This document shows positions 23,929 to 32,330 of a DNA stretch of 64,000 nucleotides, in pieces. Position numbers and translations under genes: made by a program. This DNA comes from an uncultured Bacteroidaceae bacterium (GTDB taxonomy: Bacteria > Bacteroidota > Bacteroidia > Bacteroidales > Bacteroidaceae): positions 1-64,000 of the forward strand of contig CAJGDP010000005.1 in NCBI GenBank assembly GCA_904502235.1. Direction: 5' to 3'. The notes under the pieces were generated by a model, which was given only the letters and a program-made list of their open reading frames with translations, had not been told where the DNA came from and ran no database searches. Each line of letters opens with the position of its first letter. Position 1 is the stretch's first letter.

Positions 23929-24604
23929 ATATTCCGTAATACACACCAAATTGCCACGCGAATTTGTCCTGTTACAAGGCAAGGGATGCCATTGGGGTAA
24001 ATGTACCTTCTGTAACTATCATCTTGATACCGGCGATAATCCATTTGCAGTGAACAGACCTGTGCTCGAACAGGTTACAGGCTTGTACGGAGTGCTCGAT
24101 GTGATAAATTCCGGTTCTGCAATGGAACTCGATGAGGCTACTGTCAATCTAGTTAAAAAAGTGGTACGTGAAAAGAATATACACACCTTGTGGTTCGAAG
24201 CACACTTTATGTATCGCAACAAACTTGCCTCTTTTGCAGAGCAGTTCGCCCCGATAACAGTGAAGTTCCGTTGTGGGGTAGAGAGTTTTTCACCTGAGCA
24301 ACGGAACCGTTGGAATAAAGGTATTCCCTTGTGGGTTACTGCAGAAGAAGTGGCAAAGTATTTCAAAGGTATATGTCTGCTTTGTTGCACCGATGACGAT
24401 TCGCGTGAGCGTATTCTCTCGGATATAAATACTGCAAAAAAGCACTTTGAGTATTTCAGTGTGAATCTGTTCTGTAATAACGGTACATCGGTTAAGCGCA
24501 ACAATGCTCTTGTAGAATGGTTCAAGAGCGATGTATATCCTGCAATAAAAGATGATTCTGCAATAGAGGTACTTATTGATAACACCGATTTGGGTGTCGG
24601 TTAA
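23921..24604 (+). CDS. Radical SAM protein with CX4CX2C motif, coupled to the queuosine-precursor transporter
   Basis: A 227-residue protein. The cluster motif reads CHWGKCTFC, four residues between the first two cysteines instead of three. It is followed by INSGSAMEL, a strand with WFEAHFMYRN, FRCGVESFSPEQRNRWNKG and a short C-terminus ending LIDNTDLGVG. The fold pattern is that of short radical SAM enzymes, but I do not recognise a named subfamily. The start overlaps the end of the QPTR gene by 8 bases. A radical SAM queuine lyase (QueL) is known in other gut bacteria, so a role in queuosine-precursor salvage is an attractive inference, not a demonstrated function. Confidence 0.78.
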   Translation: MDRYSVIHTKLPREFVLLQGKGCHWGKCTFCNYHLDTGDNPFAVNRPVLEQVTGLYGVLDVINSGSAMELDEATVNLVKKVVREKNIHTLWFEAHFMYRNKLASFAEQFAPITVKFRCGVESFSPEQRNRWNKGIPLWVTAEEVAKYFKGICLLCCTDDDSRERILSDINTAKKHFEYFSVNLFCNNGTSVKRNNALVEWFKSDVYPAIKDDSAIEVLIDNTDLGVG

Positions 24605-24794
24605 GCCTTTTTTTTTGTTAAAATTAATTAATGGGAAAAATATTTTTCACAATATTGAATGTTTTCTTCCAAAATAATATTTTCTTTGAAAAAGAATGTA
24701 TCAAACGTTGCATTGCGTTCTTTGAACATAACCGCTTTCTGACTTGTTTATGAAAATAGTTAGCCTTTTTATAAACAATAAAAACAGAACAATT

Positions 24795-25169
24795 ATGGCA
24801 GCAAAATTTTATAAGTGCCCTCATTGCGGTAATGTGATAACAAAAATGGTTGATTCCGGAGTACCCGTAGTATGTTGCGGAAAACCAATGGAAGAACTTG
24901 TGGCAAACACGGTGGATGCTAGTGTGGAAAAGCATGTCCCGCACGTAACGCATACATCCAATGGAATGTTTAAAATAGAGATAGGAAGCGTGCATCACCC
25001 GATGACTGCAGAGCATCATATAGACTTTATATATGTCGAGACAGAAAAAGGTGGTATCACGGTTAACCTGAATGATGAGCCGGTAGCAGAGGTGTGCGTA
25101 TGCAAGGACAAGCCTGTAGCTGTCTATGAATACTGCAATCTGCATGGTTTGTGGAAAAAGGAATTATAA
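24795..25169 (+). CDS. Desulfoferrodoxin (superoxide reductase)
   Basis: A 124-residue protein that would reduce superoxide to hydrogen peroxide in the cytoplasm of an anaerobe. The N-terminal desulforedoxin-like site has Cys8, Cys11, Cys27 and Cys28. The reductase centre has EKHVPH (Glu45-Lys46-His47), VHHPMTAEHHI around residues 67-75 and the CNLHGLW ligand motif at 114-120. The open frame extends back to 24744, but ATG 24795 gives the family N-terminus AAKFYKCPHCG. Rubrerythrin follows after 36 bases, so superoxide and the peroxide it yields are handled in sequence. Confidence 0.93.
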   Translation: MAAKFYKCPHCGNVITKMVDSGVPVVCCGKPMEELVANTVDASVEKHVPHVTHTSNGMFKIEIGSVHHPMTAEHHIDFIYVETEKGGITVNLNDEPVAEVCVCKDKPVAVYEYCNLHGLWKKEL

Positions 25170-25205
25170 TAAAAAGAATAAATAACTGACTAAAAAATTA
25201 TTATT

Positions 25206-25784
25206 ATGGAAAAGAGTATCAAAGGAACAAAGACTGAAAAGAATTTGCTTACTTCATTTGCCGGTGAATCACAGGCAAGAATGCGTTATACATATTTTGC
25301 AAGCGTTGCAAAGAAAGAGGGCTATGAGCAGATAGCTGCTATATTCCAGGAGACAGCCGACCAGGAGAAAGAGCATGCAAAGCGTATGTTCAAGTGGCTC
25401 GAGGGTGGTATGGTAGAAATCACTGCTTGCTATCCTGCTGGTGTTATAGGTACAACAGCCGAGAACCTCAAGGCTGCCGCTGCCGGTGAGAACGAGGAGT
25501 GGACTGCCGATTACCCACATTTTGCCGATGTTGCCGACGCTGAGGGCTTCCCTGCAATCGCTGTTATGTATCGTAATATCGCTATTGCCGAGAAGGGTCA
25601 TGAGGAGCGTTATCTTGCTCTCTTGAAGAATATCGAGAATGGCACAGTATTCAAGAAAACAGAGGCTGTTACATGGCAGTGCCGTAACTGTGGCTTTGTT
25701 TACACAGGTACCGAGGCTCCTGAAATGTGCCCAGCTTGCTTGCACCCACAGGCTCACTTCGAGGTAAAGAAGAATAACTATTGA
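25206..25784 (+). CDS. rbr: Rubrerythrin
   Basis: A 192-residue peroxidase of anaerobes. Residues 1-145 form the ferritin-like diiron domain (LLTSFAGESQARMRYTYFA, then QETADQEKEHAKRMF and later AIAEKGHEERYLALL, which hold the Glu and His ligands). Residues 155-185 form the rubredoxin domain with CRNCGFVY and CPACLHPQ binding one iron. Length and order match the family. It follows superoxide reductase closely in the same direction, consistent with a shared oxidative-stress transcript that ends at the hairpin 25805-25830. Confidence 0.95.
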   Translation: MEKSIKGTKTEKNLLTSFAGESQARMRYTYFASVAKKEGYEQIAAIFQETADQEKEHAKRMFKWLEGGMVEITACYPAGVIGTTAENLKAAAAGENEEWTADYPHFADVADAEGFPAIAVMYRNIAIAEKGHEERYLALLKNIENGTVFKKTEAVTWQCRNCGFVYTGTEAPEMCPACLHPQAHFEVKKNNY

Positions 25785-25804
25785 TTTATTTGTATATTAA
25801 TTGT

Positions 25805-25836
25805 AAACGGCGACCGTTGGTCGCCGTTTTGTTTTG
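25805..25836 (+). terminator. Rubrerythrin terminator
   Basis: AAACGGCGACC pairs perfectly with GGTCGCCGTTT around loop GTT, then TTGTTTTG. Confidence 0.88.
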
Positions 25837-25931
25837 TTTGCAGTTGCTTCGCAAACGCCACCCACGTGGCACAAACTTCGTCTGTGCTACACGTGACCAA
25901 TGGCTCTGCAAACAGCTCTATCAGCTTCCAT
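25836..25931. other. Structured spacer with two further hairpins
   Basis: Between the rbr terminator and the 19-bp hairpin lie GTTTGC/GCAAAC (25836-25856) and CACGTGGCACA/TGTGCTACACGTG with a two-base bulge (25863-25895). No open frame here looks coding. It may be a remnant of an intergenic repeat or a structured RNA; nothing further is recognised. Confidence 0.4.
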
Positions 25932-25974
25932 AATGGAATAATAGATGAGGTTAATCCTCATCTATTATTCCATT
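25932..25974 (-). terminator. Perfect 19-bp hairpin holding the end of the acidic protein gene
   Basis: Two perfect 19-base arms around the loop TTAAT. The minus-strand stop codon (25953-25951) lies in the loop and the preceding arm encodes the last six residues NGIIDE plus part of D. No T-run follows on either strand. Confidence 0.75.
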
Positions 25975-26271
25975 GTAAGCTAATTCTCCCTCAACTACAA
26001 AGTATAGCTCTTCGGGGTCGAAATCGCCAATCTTGTTTTTCTTTGCCTCTTTGGCAATGAACTCGGCAATTTCGTTGATGTCGATGTCTACATATTCATC
26101 GCCACTGTCAAGGATACCGCTCTTGTCGTAATAGTCGTAGATGGTGTCAAGGAAGTAGTAGAATTCATCGTCGCTGAATTTCTCCTTCAAATCCTGTGGC
26201 AGACGCTCTTTGATGTATGCGATGGTCTTCTCGTCGTCGAGGTCTTCCATTGCAAATTCGTCGTTGTTCAT
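25951..26271 (-). CDS. Small acidic protein of unknown function, downstream of trxA
   Basis: A 106-residue soluble protein, about one third Asp/Glu (roughly 33 acidic to 10 basic residues). I recognise no domain. Visible features are short predicted helices (IAYIKERLPQDLKEKFSDD, FYYFLDTIYDYYDKSG, NEIAEFIAKEAKKNK) and clustered tyrosines. No signal peptide or membrane segment. It begins 18 bases after trxA on the same strand and the frame ends in a perfect hairpin, so it is most likely the last gene of the dnaE-trxA transcript. The intact frame and operon position support it being real. Confidence 0.75.
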   Translation of the reverse strand: MNNDEFAMEDLDDEKTIAYIKERLPQDLKEKFSDDEFYYFLDTIYDYYDKSGILDSGDEYVDIDINEIAEFIAKEAKKNKIGDFDPEELYFVVEGELAYNGIIDED

Positions 26272-26289
26272 ATATCCTTTGTTTAAGGT

Positions 26290-26607
26290 TTATCCCAAAA
26301 GTGCCTCGAACTTTGCCTGAACGTCGCCCTTTGACTTTGAGCCAACGAACTTGTCTACAACTTTACCGTCCTTGATGAAAATAACAGTAGGTACGTTGCG
26401 GATGCCGTATTCCATTGTGAGGTCGTCTGCTTCCTCAATGTCGCACTTACCGACAGCGATGCGTCCTGCATACTCCTGTGAAAGTTCGTCGATGATTGGT
26501 GCAAGCTGCTTGCAAGGTCCGCACCATGTTGCGCTGAAGTCCAATACTATTGGCAACTCTGTTGCCATGAATTCCTTTGCGTTGTCGTTTGTTACGTTTA
26601 CTGCCAT
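26290..26607 (-). CDS. trxA: Thioredoxin
   Basis: A 105-residue classical thioredoxin that reduces cytoplasmic disulfides. The active site WCGPC is at residues 28-32 in the usual context VLDFSATWCGPCKQLAP, and the cis-proline loop is NVPTVIFIKDG. Full length, no signal peptide. It lies 19 bases after dnaE and 18 before the acidic protein gene, all on the minus strand. Confidence 0.97.
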   Translation of the reverse strand: MAVNVTNDNAKEFMATELPIVLDFSATWCGPCKQLAPIIDELSQEYAGRIAVGKCDIEEADDLTMEYGIRNVPTVIFIKDGKVVDKFVGSKSKGDVQAKFEALLG

Positions 26608-26626
26608 AATTAAAAATTTTAATTGG

Positions 26627-29600
26627 TTAGTTCAATTTATATTCAATATTTTCTAAACTCTTTATATAGTCTATTATTTCTTGTTTTACCTCAATATCAT
26701 GGGTTTTTGAAGCCAGTTCAAGGGTGAATTCCTGCTCGTAGTCCCTTATCTTGAACATGAGTTTGCTCTTTCCTGGATTATTCTCGGCATAATCCATTAT
26801 TGTGCTGTAAATATCCTCGTTCAACGACATTATGTCAAATGTTATTGTAAGGCTCTTTACAAGACCGTCTTTAATTTCGGTCATGAGTTCTATTGAATTT
26901 ACCGAGAAATCAAATGTTGTCGGGTCGTATTTACGAGGTTGGCAACTGCCTTTAATGTACAGGAAGTTACCGGGAATGAAATAGTTCTGCCATTTCATCC
27001 ATTCATCGCCCATGAAGAAGATTTCTGCCGAGCCTGAGAAGTCTTCAATTTTGCCTATTCCGTACGGTGTTCCTCGTTTTGTGAATCCTGTACGTGGAGG
27101 ATCGCTCACCACGCCTCCCATTGTTATCTTGCGTCCTACCAAGGTCTCTCTTTTCTCCATTTCTGCAGCCTGAGTATTGCAGAACTCATTCAGAACCAGC
27201 GAGAAATCGTCGAGCGGGTGTGCCGAGAGGTATATTCCCACCAGTTCGCGTTCGCGGTTGAGTCTTTCAAGCGTGCTCCAGTTGCCGCCTTCGGGAATCT
27301 CGGGTTTGGGGATTTCTGCCATTTCGGTTGCTCCGAACAACGAGTTTGATGCTGTTGCCTTATCGGTCTGGTAAAGGTTGCCATAACGGACGAGTGCTTC
27401 CAGGAAAGGTTCTCCCTTACTGTTGCTGTTGGCGTACTGTTCGCGTGATATGCCGCCGGGGAGTTCATCCAATGCGCCCGAGAATGCAAGGCATTCAAGG
27501 TTCTTGCGGTTGCATGCCGTAAGGTTTACACGCTCCACGAAATCGAACACGCTCTTGAATGGTCCGTTTGCTTCGCGCTCGTCGATGATGCATTGTACGG
27601 CACTCTCTCCCACGCCTTTTACGGCGCAGAGTCCAAAGCGTACGTCTCCGTTCTTGTTTACGCTGAATTTGCGGCGCGATTCATTAACGTCAGGACCTAA
27701 TACGTTTATTCCCATGCTCTTGCACTCCTGCATGAGCTTTGTGATTTCGGTAATCTTGTCAAGGTTTCGGCTCATGGCACCCGCCATATATTGTGGAGGG
27801 TAGTTCGCCTTGAGATATGCTGTCTGATATGCTACCCAAGAGTAGCATGTGGCATGCGATTTGTTGAATGCGTACGATGCGAACTTTTCCCAGTCTGCCC
27901 AGATCTTTTCCAGCACCTTTTCGTCGTGTCCGTTCTTTTTGCCGCCGTTTATGAACTTGGGTTTAAGTTCATCAAGTTTCTCTTTCAATTTCTTACCCAT
28001 GGCTTTACGCAGTGTGTCACTTTCACCTCGGGTAAAATCTGCAAGTAGGCGCGACAGCAACATCACCTGCTCCTGATATACGGTAATACCATATGTGTCC
28101 TTCAGGTATTTCTCCATGCAGGGTATGTCGTACTGCACCAATGCCGGATTATGCTTGCGTTGGATAAAGTCGGGGATGTAATCCATCGGACCCGGACGGT
28201 AGAGGGCGTTCATGGCAATGAGGTCCTCGAATGTGGTGGGCTGCAGTTCGCGCAGGTATTTCTGCATACCAGCCGACTCGAACTGGAATGTTCCGATGGT
28301 ATTTCCTTTACTGTATAGTTCGTATGTCTTTGGATCGTCTATGGGGATAGAGTCAATATCCACGTCGATTTTAAGGCTCTGTCGTATGTTCTCCAATGCC
28401 TCTTTTATTACGGACAAGGTTTTCAAACCAAGGAAGTCCATCTTTATAAGACCCGTCTCCTCGATTACGCTTCCCTCGTATTGTGTTACAAGCATCTTTT
28501 CGCCGGTTTCCTTATCTTCGGCAATGCTTATGGGTACATGGTCGGTGATGTCGTCTCGGCAGATGATTGTTCCGCAGGCATGTACTCCAGTGTTACGTAC
28601 GTTGCCCTCGAGCATCTTGGCATACTTGATAGTATCGCGCAACAGAGGGTCAGGCGAAGCTTCTGCTTCCCGTAACTCGGGGACTGCCGATATTGCATTG
28701 GGAAGGTTCATCTTCATACCGTCGGGCAGTCGGTCGGGGATTGCCTTGCAGAGTTTGTTCGATATGTCGAGCGGAACTTTCTGGACACGTGCAACGTCCT
28801 TTATGGCAAGCTTTGTTGCCATTGTACCGTATGTGATGATGTGTGCCACCTTCTCCTGTCCATATTTCTCTGTTACCCAGTTGAGTACCTTGCCACGTCC
28901 GTCGTCGTCGAAGTCTACGTCGATATCGGGCAGTGAAATACGGTCGGGGTTGAGGAAACGCTCAAACAGCAGGTCGTATTTTATGGGGTCAACTCGGGTA
29001 ATACCAAGACAATATGCAACAACACTACCTGCGGCAGAACCACGACCGGGACCTACAGAAACCCCAAGCTCTTCGCGTGCCGCGCGTATGAAGTCCTGCA
29101 CAATAAGGAAGTAACCGGGGAAGCCCATGGTCTTCATGATGTGCAGCTCGAAGTCGATACGGTCGGTCAGTTCCTGTGAGAATGGTTCGGGGTAACATTT
29201 CTTTGCTCCGTCGTATGTGATTTTGCGAAGGTAGTCGCCTTCGAGTTTTATTCGGTACAGTTTGTCGTATCCGCCAAGTTTCTTTATTTTTTTCTCACCA
29301 TCTTCCTGCGACATCACCACATTGCCTTTTTCGTCGCGTGTGAACTCGTTGAAAAGGTCATCGTGTGTGATGTTCTTGCGGTACTTCTCTTCGGTTCCGA
29401 ATTCTTCGGGGATGGCGAAGTTGGGCATGATGGGGGCGTTGTCGATTGAGTAGAACTCTATCTTGTCGCATATTTCAACGGTATTTGCCATGGCTTCGGG
29501 AACGTCGCTGAACATCTCCCACATTTCGGCTTTTGTCTTCATCCACTCCTGCTTCGAGTAGAGCATACGTGTGGGGTCGTCAAGGTCGCGTCCTGTGCTC

Positions 29601-30319
29601 AGGCAGATAAGGCGATCGTGAGCCTCTGCATTCTCCTCGTCCACAAAGTGGACGTCGTTTGAACAAATGAGCTTTACACCGCACTTCTTTGAAAGTTCTA
29701 TAAGGTGTTTGTTTACCTCTACCTGTAACGGGTAAACCTCGTGGTTGGCTCTTTCAACGGTAGCTTTGTGCAACTGCAGTTCTATGTAATAGTCGTCGCC
29801 AAAGAGATTCTTGTACCACATTACGCTCTCTTCGGCCTTTTCCAGTTTACCGTTCTTTATCAATTGTGGTATCTCACCACCAAGACATGCCGAACAGCAC
29901 ACAAGTCCTTCGTGGTATTTCTCCAGTTCCACTTTATCGGTACGCGGATTGTAATAGTAACCCTCGCTCCATGCTTTTGAAACAATCTTTACAAGGTTGT
30001 GATATCCTTGCTTGTTCTTTGCAAGCAATATAAGGTGATGTCCACGGTCTTCCTTAACCTCTTTGTTGAACATGCGGCGGTCGGCAACGTAAACTTCGCA
30101 ACCTATGATTGGCTTGAACTTTTCGTCCTCTTTTTTGTTCTTGTTGGTTTTGCTCACATAGTTGTAGAACTCCTTTATACCCATCATGTTGCCATGGTCG
30201 GTGATGGCAATGCCTTTCATGCCGTCGGCAATGGCCTTGTCAACCAACTTCTTTATGGATGCCTGACCGTCGAGGATGGAGTATTGTGAGTGTACGTGAA
30301 GGTGAACAAAATCTTGCAT
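26627..30319 (-). CDS. dnaE: DNA polymerase III alpha subunit
   Basis: A 1230-residue replicative polymerase. The N-terminal PHP domain begins FVHLHVHSQYSILDG and has ITDHGNMMG; the polymerase active site includes GPGRGSAAGSVVAY and PDIDVDFDDDGR near residue 463; the tail carries helix-hairpin-helix and OB-fold regions (GGVVSDPPRTGFTKRGTPY). Length fits the DnaE1 type. A weak -7 box (TATCTTTA, one mismatch) is on the minus strand at 30344-30351. It heads a probable operon with trxA and the acidic protein gene. Confidence 0.97.
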   Translation of the reverse strand: MQDFVHLHVHSQYSILDGQASIKKLVDKAIADGMKGIAITDHGNMMGIKEFYNYVSKTNKNKKEDEKFKPIIGCEVYVADRRMFNKEVKEDRGHHLILLAKNKQGYHNLVKIVSKAWSEGYYYNPRTDKVELEKYHEGLVCCSACLGGEIPQLIKNGKLEKAEESVMWYKNLFGDDYYIELQLHKATVERANHEVYPLQVEVNKHLIELSKKCGVKLICSNDVHFVDEENAEAHDRLICLSTGRDLDDPTRMLYSKQEWMKTKAEMWEMFSDVPEAMANTVEICDKIEFYSIDNAPIMPNFAIPEEFGTEEKYRKNITHDDLFNEFTRDEKGNVVMSQEDGEKKIKKLGGYDKLYRIKLEGDYLRKITYDGAKKCYPEPFSQELTDRIDFELHIMKTMGFPGYFLIVQDFIRAAREELGVSVGPGRGSAAGSVVAYCLGITRVDPIKYDLLFERFLNPDRISLPDIDVDFDDDGRGKVLNWVTEKYGQEKVAHIITYGTMATKLAIKDVARVQKVPLDISNKLCKAIPDRLPDGMKMNLPNAISAVPELREAEASPDPLLRDTIKYAKMLEGNVRNTGVHACGTIICRDDITDHVPISIAEDKETGEKMLVTQYEGSVIEETGLIKMDFLGLKTLSVIKEALENIRQSLKIDVDIDSIPIDDPKTYELYSKGNTIGTFQFESAGMQKYLRELQPTTFEDLIAMNALYRPGPMDYIPDFIQRKHNPALVQYDIPCMEKYLKDTYGITVYQEQVMLLSRLLADFTRGESDTLRKAMGKKLKEKLDELKPKFINGGKKNGHDEKVLEKIWADWEKFASYAFNKSHATCYSWVAYQTAYLKANYPPQYMAGAMSRNLDKITEITKLMQECKSMGINVLGPDVNESRRKFSVNKNGDVRFGLCAVKGVGESAVQCIIDEREANGPFKSVFDFVERVNLTACNRKNLECLAFSGALDELPGGISREQYANSNSKGEPFLEALVRYGNLYQTDKATASNSLFGATEMAEIPKPEIPEGGNWSTLERLNRERELVGIYLSAHPLDDFSLVLNEFCNTQAAEMEKRETLVGRKITMGGVVSDPPRTGFTKRGTPYGIGKIEDFSGSAEIFFMGDEWMKWQNYFIPGNFLYIKGSCQPRKYDPTTFDFSVNSIELMTEIKDGLVKSLTITFDIMSLNEDIYSTIMDYAENNPGKSKLMFKIRDYEQEFTLELASKTHDIEVKQEIIDYIKSLENIEYKLN

Positions 30320-30515
30320 AGTGTGCTATTCTGAATTTTTTGTTAAAGATAGTGCTTTTTGCACATTTTACGCAGGTTTTGACGCGAAAAGTTATCAACA
30401 TTAACTTTTATACAGATATTTGCTTTGTTTAATATTAAAGAGCATATGGAATTTCTGATATTAATGTGTGAAAAATGGGATATTTCACTTTTTTGCCCTT
30501 TTTTTTGAATTTTTA

Positions 30516-30545
30516 TTGTTGTTTAATAAAATATGGTTACTTTTG
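30516..30545 (+). promoter_or_regulatory. Promoter of psd-pssA
   Basis: TTG (30516-30518), 19 bases, TACTTTTG (30538-30545), 25 bases before the psd ATG. Confidence 0.6.
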
Positions 30546-30569
30546 TAAAGTTATAGAATCTGTTTATCC

Positions 30570-31265
30570 ATGAAAAAGTTTAGGAGAATTAGAAAATTAA
30601 AAGATTACAGAATACATCGTGAAGGTACAGAAATCCTGATTGTTGCATTACTGTTTTTTGTGCTTGTGAATGCACCTTTGTGGTATTTCTGTGATTCAAT
30701 GCCTTGGCTGAATGCTCTTGTAACAGTTTCTTCTGTTGTAATATATCTGCTCATGGTTAACTTTTTCAGGAGTCCCAAGAGAATATTCCCCGGTGATGTG
30801 GAGAATGTTGTCGTTGCTCCTGCCGACGGAAAGGTCGTTGTTATAGAAAAGGTGTTTGAACCCGACTATTTCAAGGACGAAAGGATGCAGATTTCTATTT
30901 TTATGAGCCCGACCAATGTTCATGCCAACTGGTATCCTGTTGACGGTGTGGTAACTTGTGTAGATCATCAGAAGGGTAAATTCCATAAGGCTTGGCTGCC
31001 AAAGGCAAGTACCGAGAATGAACGTTCGCTTGTGGCAATCAAAATCGAGGATGGACGCGAGATTCTTGTACGTCAGATTGCCGGTGCAATGGCACGTCGT
31101 ATCGTAACATATTCAAAGGCCGGTGAGGAGTGCTTTATCGATCAGCATTTCGGCTTTATCAAATTCGGTTCACGTGTGGATTTGTATCTGCCGCTTGATA
31201 TGGAAATCAAGGTGGAATTGAACCAGAAGACTGTCGGTAACGAAACTATAATTGCTAATTTCTGA
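30570..31265 (+). CDS. psd: Phosphatidylserine decarboxylase
   Basis: A 231-residue membrane enzyme that decarboxylates phosphatidylserine to phosphatidylethanolamine. Two N-terminal hydrophobic helices (about residues 23-40 and 48-65) anchor it. The sequence then has VVAPADGKVVVIEKV, the core FMSPTNVHANWYPVDG, and the self-cleavage site FGSRVD near residue 208, where the serine becomes the pyruvoyl cofactor. The short form is usual in this phylum. pssA follows after 5 bases, placing the two consecutive steps of PE synthesis together. Confidence 0.94.
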   Translation: MKKFRRIRKLKDYRIHREGTEILIVALLFFVLVNAPLWYFCDSMPWLNALVTVSSVVIYLLMVNFFRSPKRIFPGDVENVVVAPADGKVVVIEKVFEPDYFKDERMQISIFMSPTNVHANWYPVDGVVTCVDHQKGKFHKAWLPKASTENERSLVAIKIEDGREILVRQIAGAMARRIVTYSKAGEECFIDQHFGFIKFGSRVDLYLPLDMEIKVELNQKTVGNETIIANF

Positions 31266-31270
31266 TAATC

Positions 31271-31981
31271 ATGTCAATCAAAAGGCATATTCCGAACGCG
31301 ATAACCTGTTGTAACCTGTTCTCGGGCTGTATCGCATGTGTTATGGCATTCAAAGGTGCCTTCGACTTGGCTATGTTGTTCATTGTGCTGGGAGCAACAT
31401 TCGATTTCTTTGACGGTATGGTTGCACGTCTGTTGCATGTGTCATCTCCTCTCGGTGTCCAGATGGACTCTTTGGCTGATGATGTGACATTCGGTCTTGC
31501 TCCGGCAACAATAGTGTTCTGTTATATGAACGAGGCGTTGAGCTATCCCGATTATCTTGGAGTGTTTGCCGGAATTTTACCATATGCCGCATTCCTTATA
31601 GCTGTATTCTCGGCATGCCGTCTTGCAAAGTTCAATGTGGACAAACGTCAGACAAATACATTCATCGGTCTTCCAACGCCGGCCAATGCTCTTTTCTGGT
31701 CGTCTCTGGTTACCGGTGCTGGTGCCTGGATACAGACTCTGAATGCCGGCTGGTTCCTTATGCTTGGTCTGATATTGTTGTCATCGTTCTTCCTTGTTTC
31801 GGAAATCCCAATGTTCTCTTTGAAGTTCAAGAACTTGAGTTGGGAAAGCAACAAGGTAAGATACATTTTTATATTGGTGTCATTGCCAATGTTTATGCTT
31901 GCATGGTTGGCGCCGGTGGCAATCATAACATGGTATCTTTTGCTTTCGGTGGTGCTCTCTTTCAGAACTTCTGAAAAATAA
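31271..31981 (+). CDS. pssA: CDP-diacylglycerol--serine O-phosphatidyltransferase
   Basis: A 236-residue integral membrane enzyme making phosphatidylserine from CDP-diacylglycerol and serine. The CDP-alcohol phosphotransferase motif is complete: the segment from DFFDGMVARLL through VQMDSLADD at residues 45-73 holds the D-G-x2-A-R...G-x3-D-x3-D pattern. About seven hydrophobic helices cover the rest. It works just upstream of Psd in the pathway and is encoded just after it. Confidence 0.94.
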   Translation: MSIKRHIPNAITCCNLFSGCIACVMAFKGAFDLAMLFIVLGATFDFFDGMVARLLHVSSPLGVQMDSLADDVTFGLAPATIVFCYMNEALSYPDYLGVFAGILPYAAFLIAVFSACRLAKFNVDKRQTNTFIGLPTPANALFWSSLVTGAGAWIQTLNAGWFLMLGLILLSSFFLVSEIPMFSLKFKNLSWESNKVRYIFILVSLPMFMLAWLAPVAIITWYLLLSVVLSFRTSEK

Positions 31982-32059
31982 GATTCTTGCACAGAAACAA
32001 TATGGCATTGTTTGTGTTGTAAGGATGTTCCCGTTCTTTATATATTAAAGCAATGTAAT

Positions 32060-32311
32060 ATGTCATTTATTATAATATTCTTATTAATTGTATTATTCCT
32101 TTTTATTTCGATATTGATATCGATAATGAGAGGCTTCCTGTCGATTTTCGGATTCAAAGCCAATCGCAATAAGACATACAGAAATACAACATACGAAAAT
32201 AATGCGTCGTCTGCAAATAACGAGACACGTGGTAACTATACAAAACGTGAGCGTAAAAAAATCTTCGACAAGAACGATGGTGAATATGTCGATTTCGAAG
32301 AGATAAAGTAA
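32060..32311 (+). CDS. Small single-span membrane protein, DUF4834-like
   Basis: An 83-residue protein: one strongly hydrophobic N-terminal helix (residues 2-26), a glycine/phenylalanine turn, then a polar, basic linker rich in Asn, Thr and Arg, ending in the acidic DGEYVDFEEIK. This architecture matches the DUF4834 family of Bacteroidales, which has no known function. The frame extends back to 32012, but ATG 32060 puts the helix at the N-terminus. It lies between pssA and the large lipoprotein gene, which starts 19 bases downstream. Confidence 0.7.
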   Translation: MSFIIIFLLIVLFLFISILISIMRGFLSIFGFKANRNKTYRNTTYENNASSANNETRGNYTKRERKKIFDKNDGEYVDFEEIK

Positions 32312-32330
32312 AACACTAAAACGCTATTCT

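Noticed and set aside
4763..24604. The two radical SAM genes as one pathway
   Set aside because: They are nearly 20 kb apart, have different cysteine motifs and separate promoters, so nothing in the sequence links them.
28212..29114. A 300-residue plus-strand frame inside dnaE
   Set aside because: It lies wholly opposite the conserved polymerase domain and is Ser/Arg-rich nonsense typical of antisense frames.
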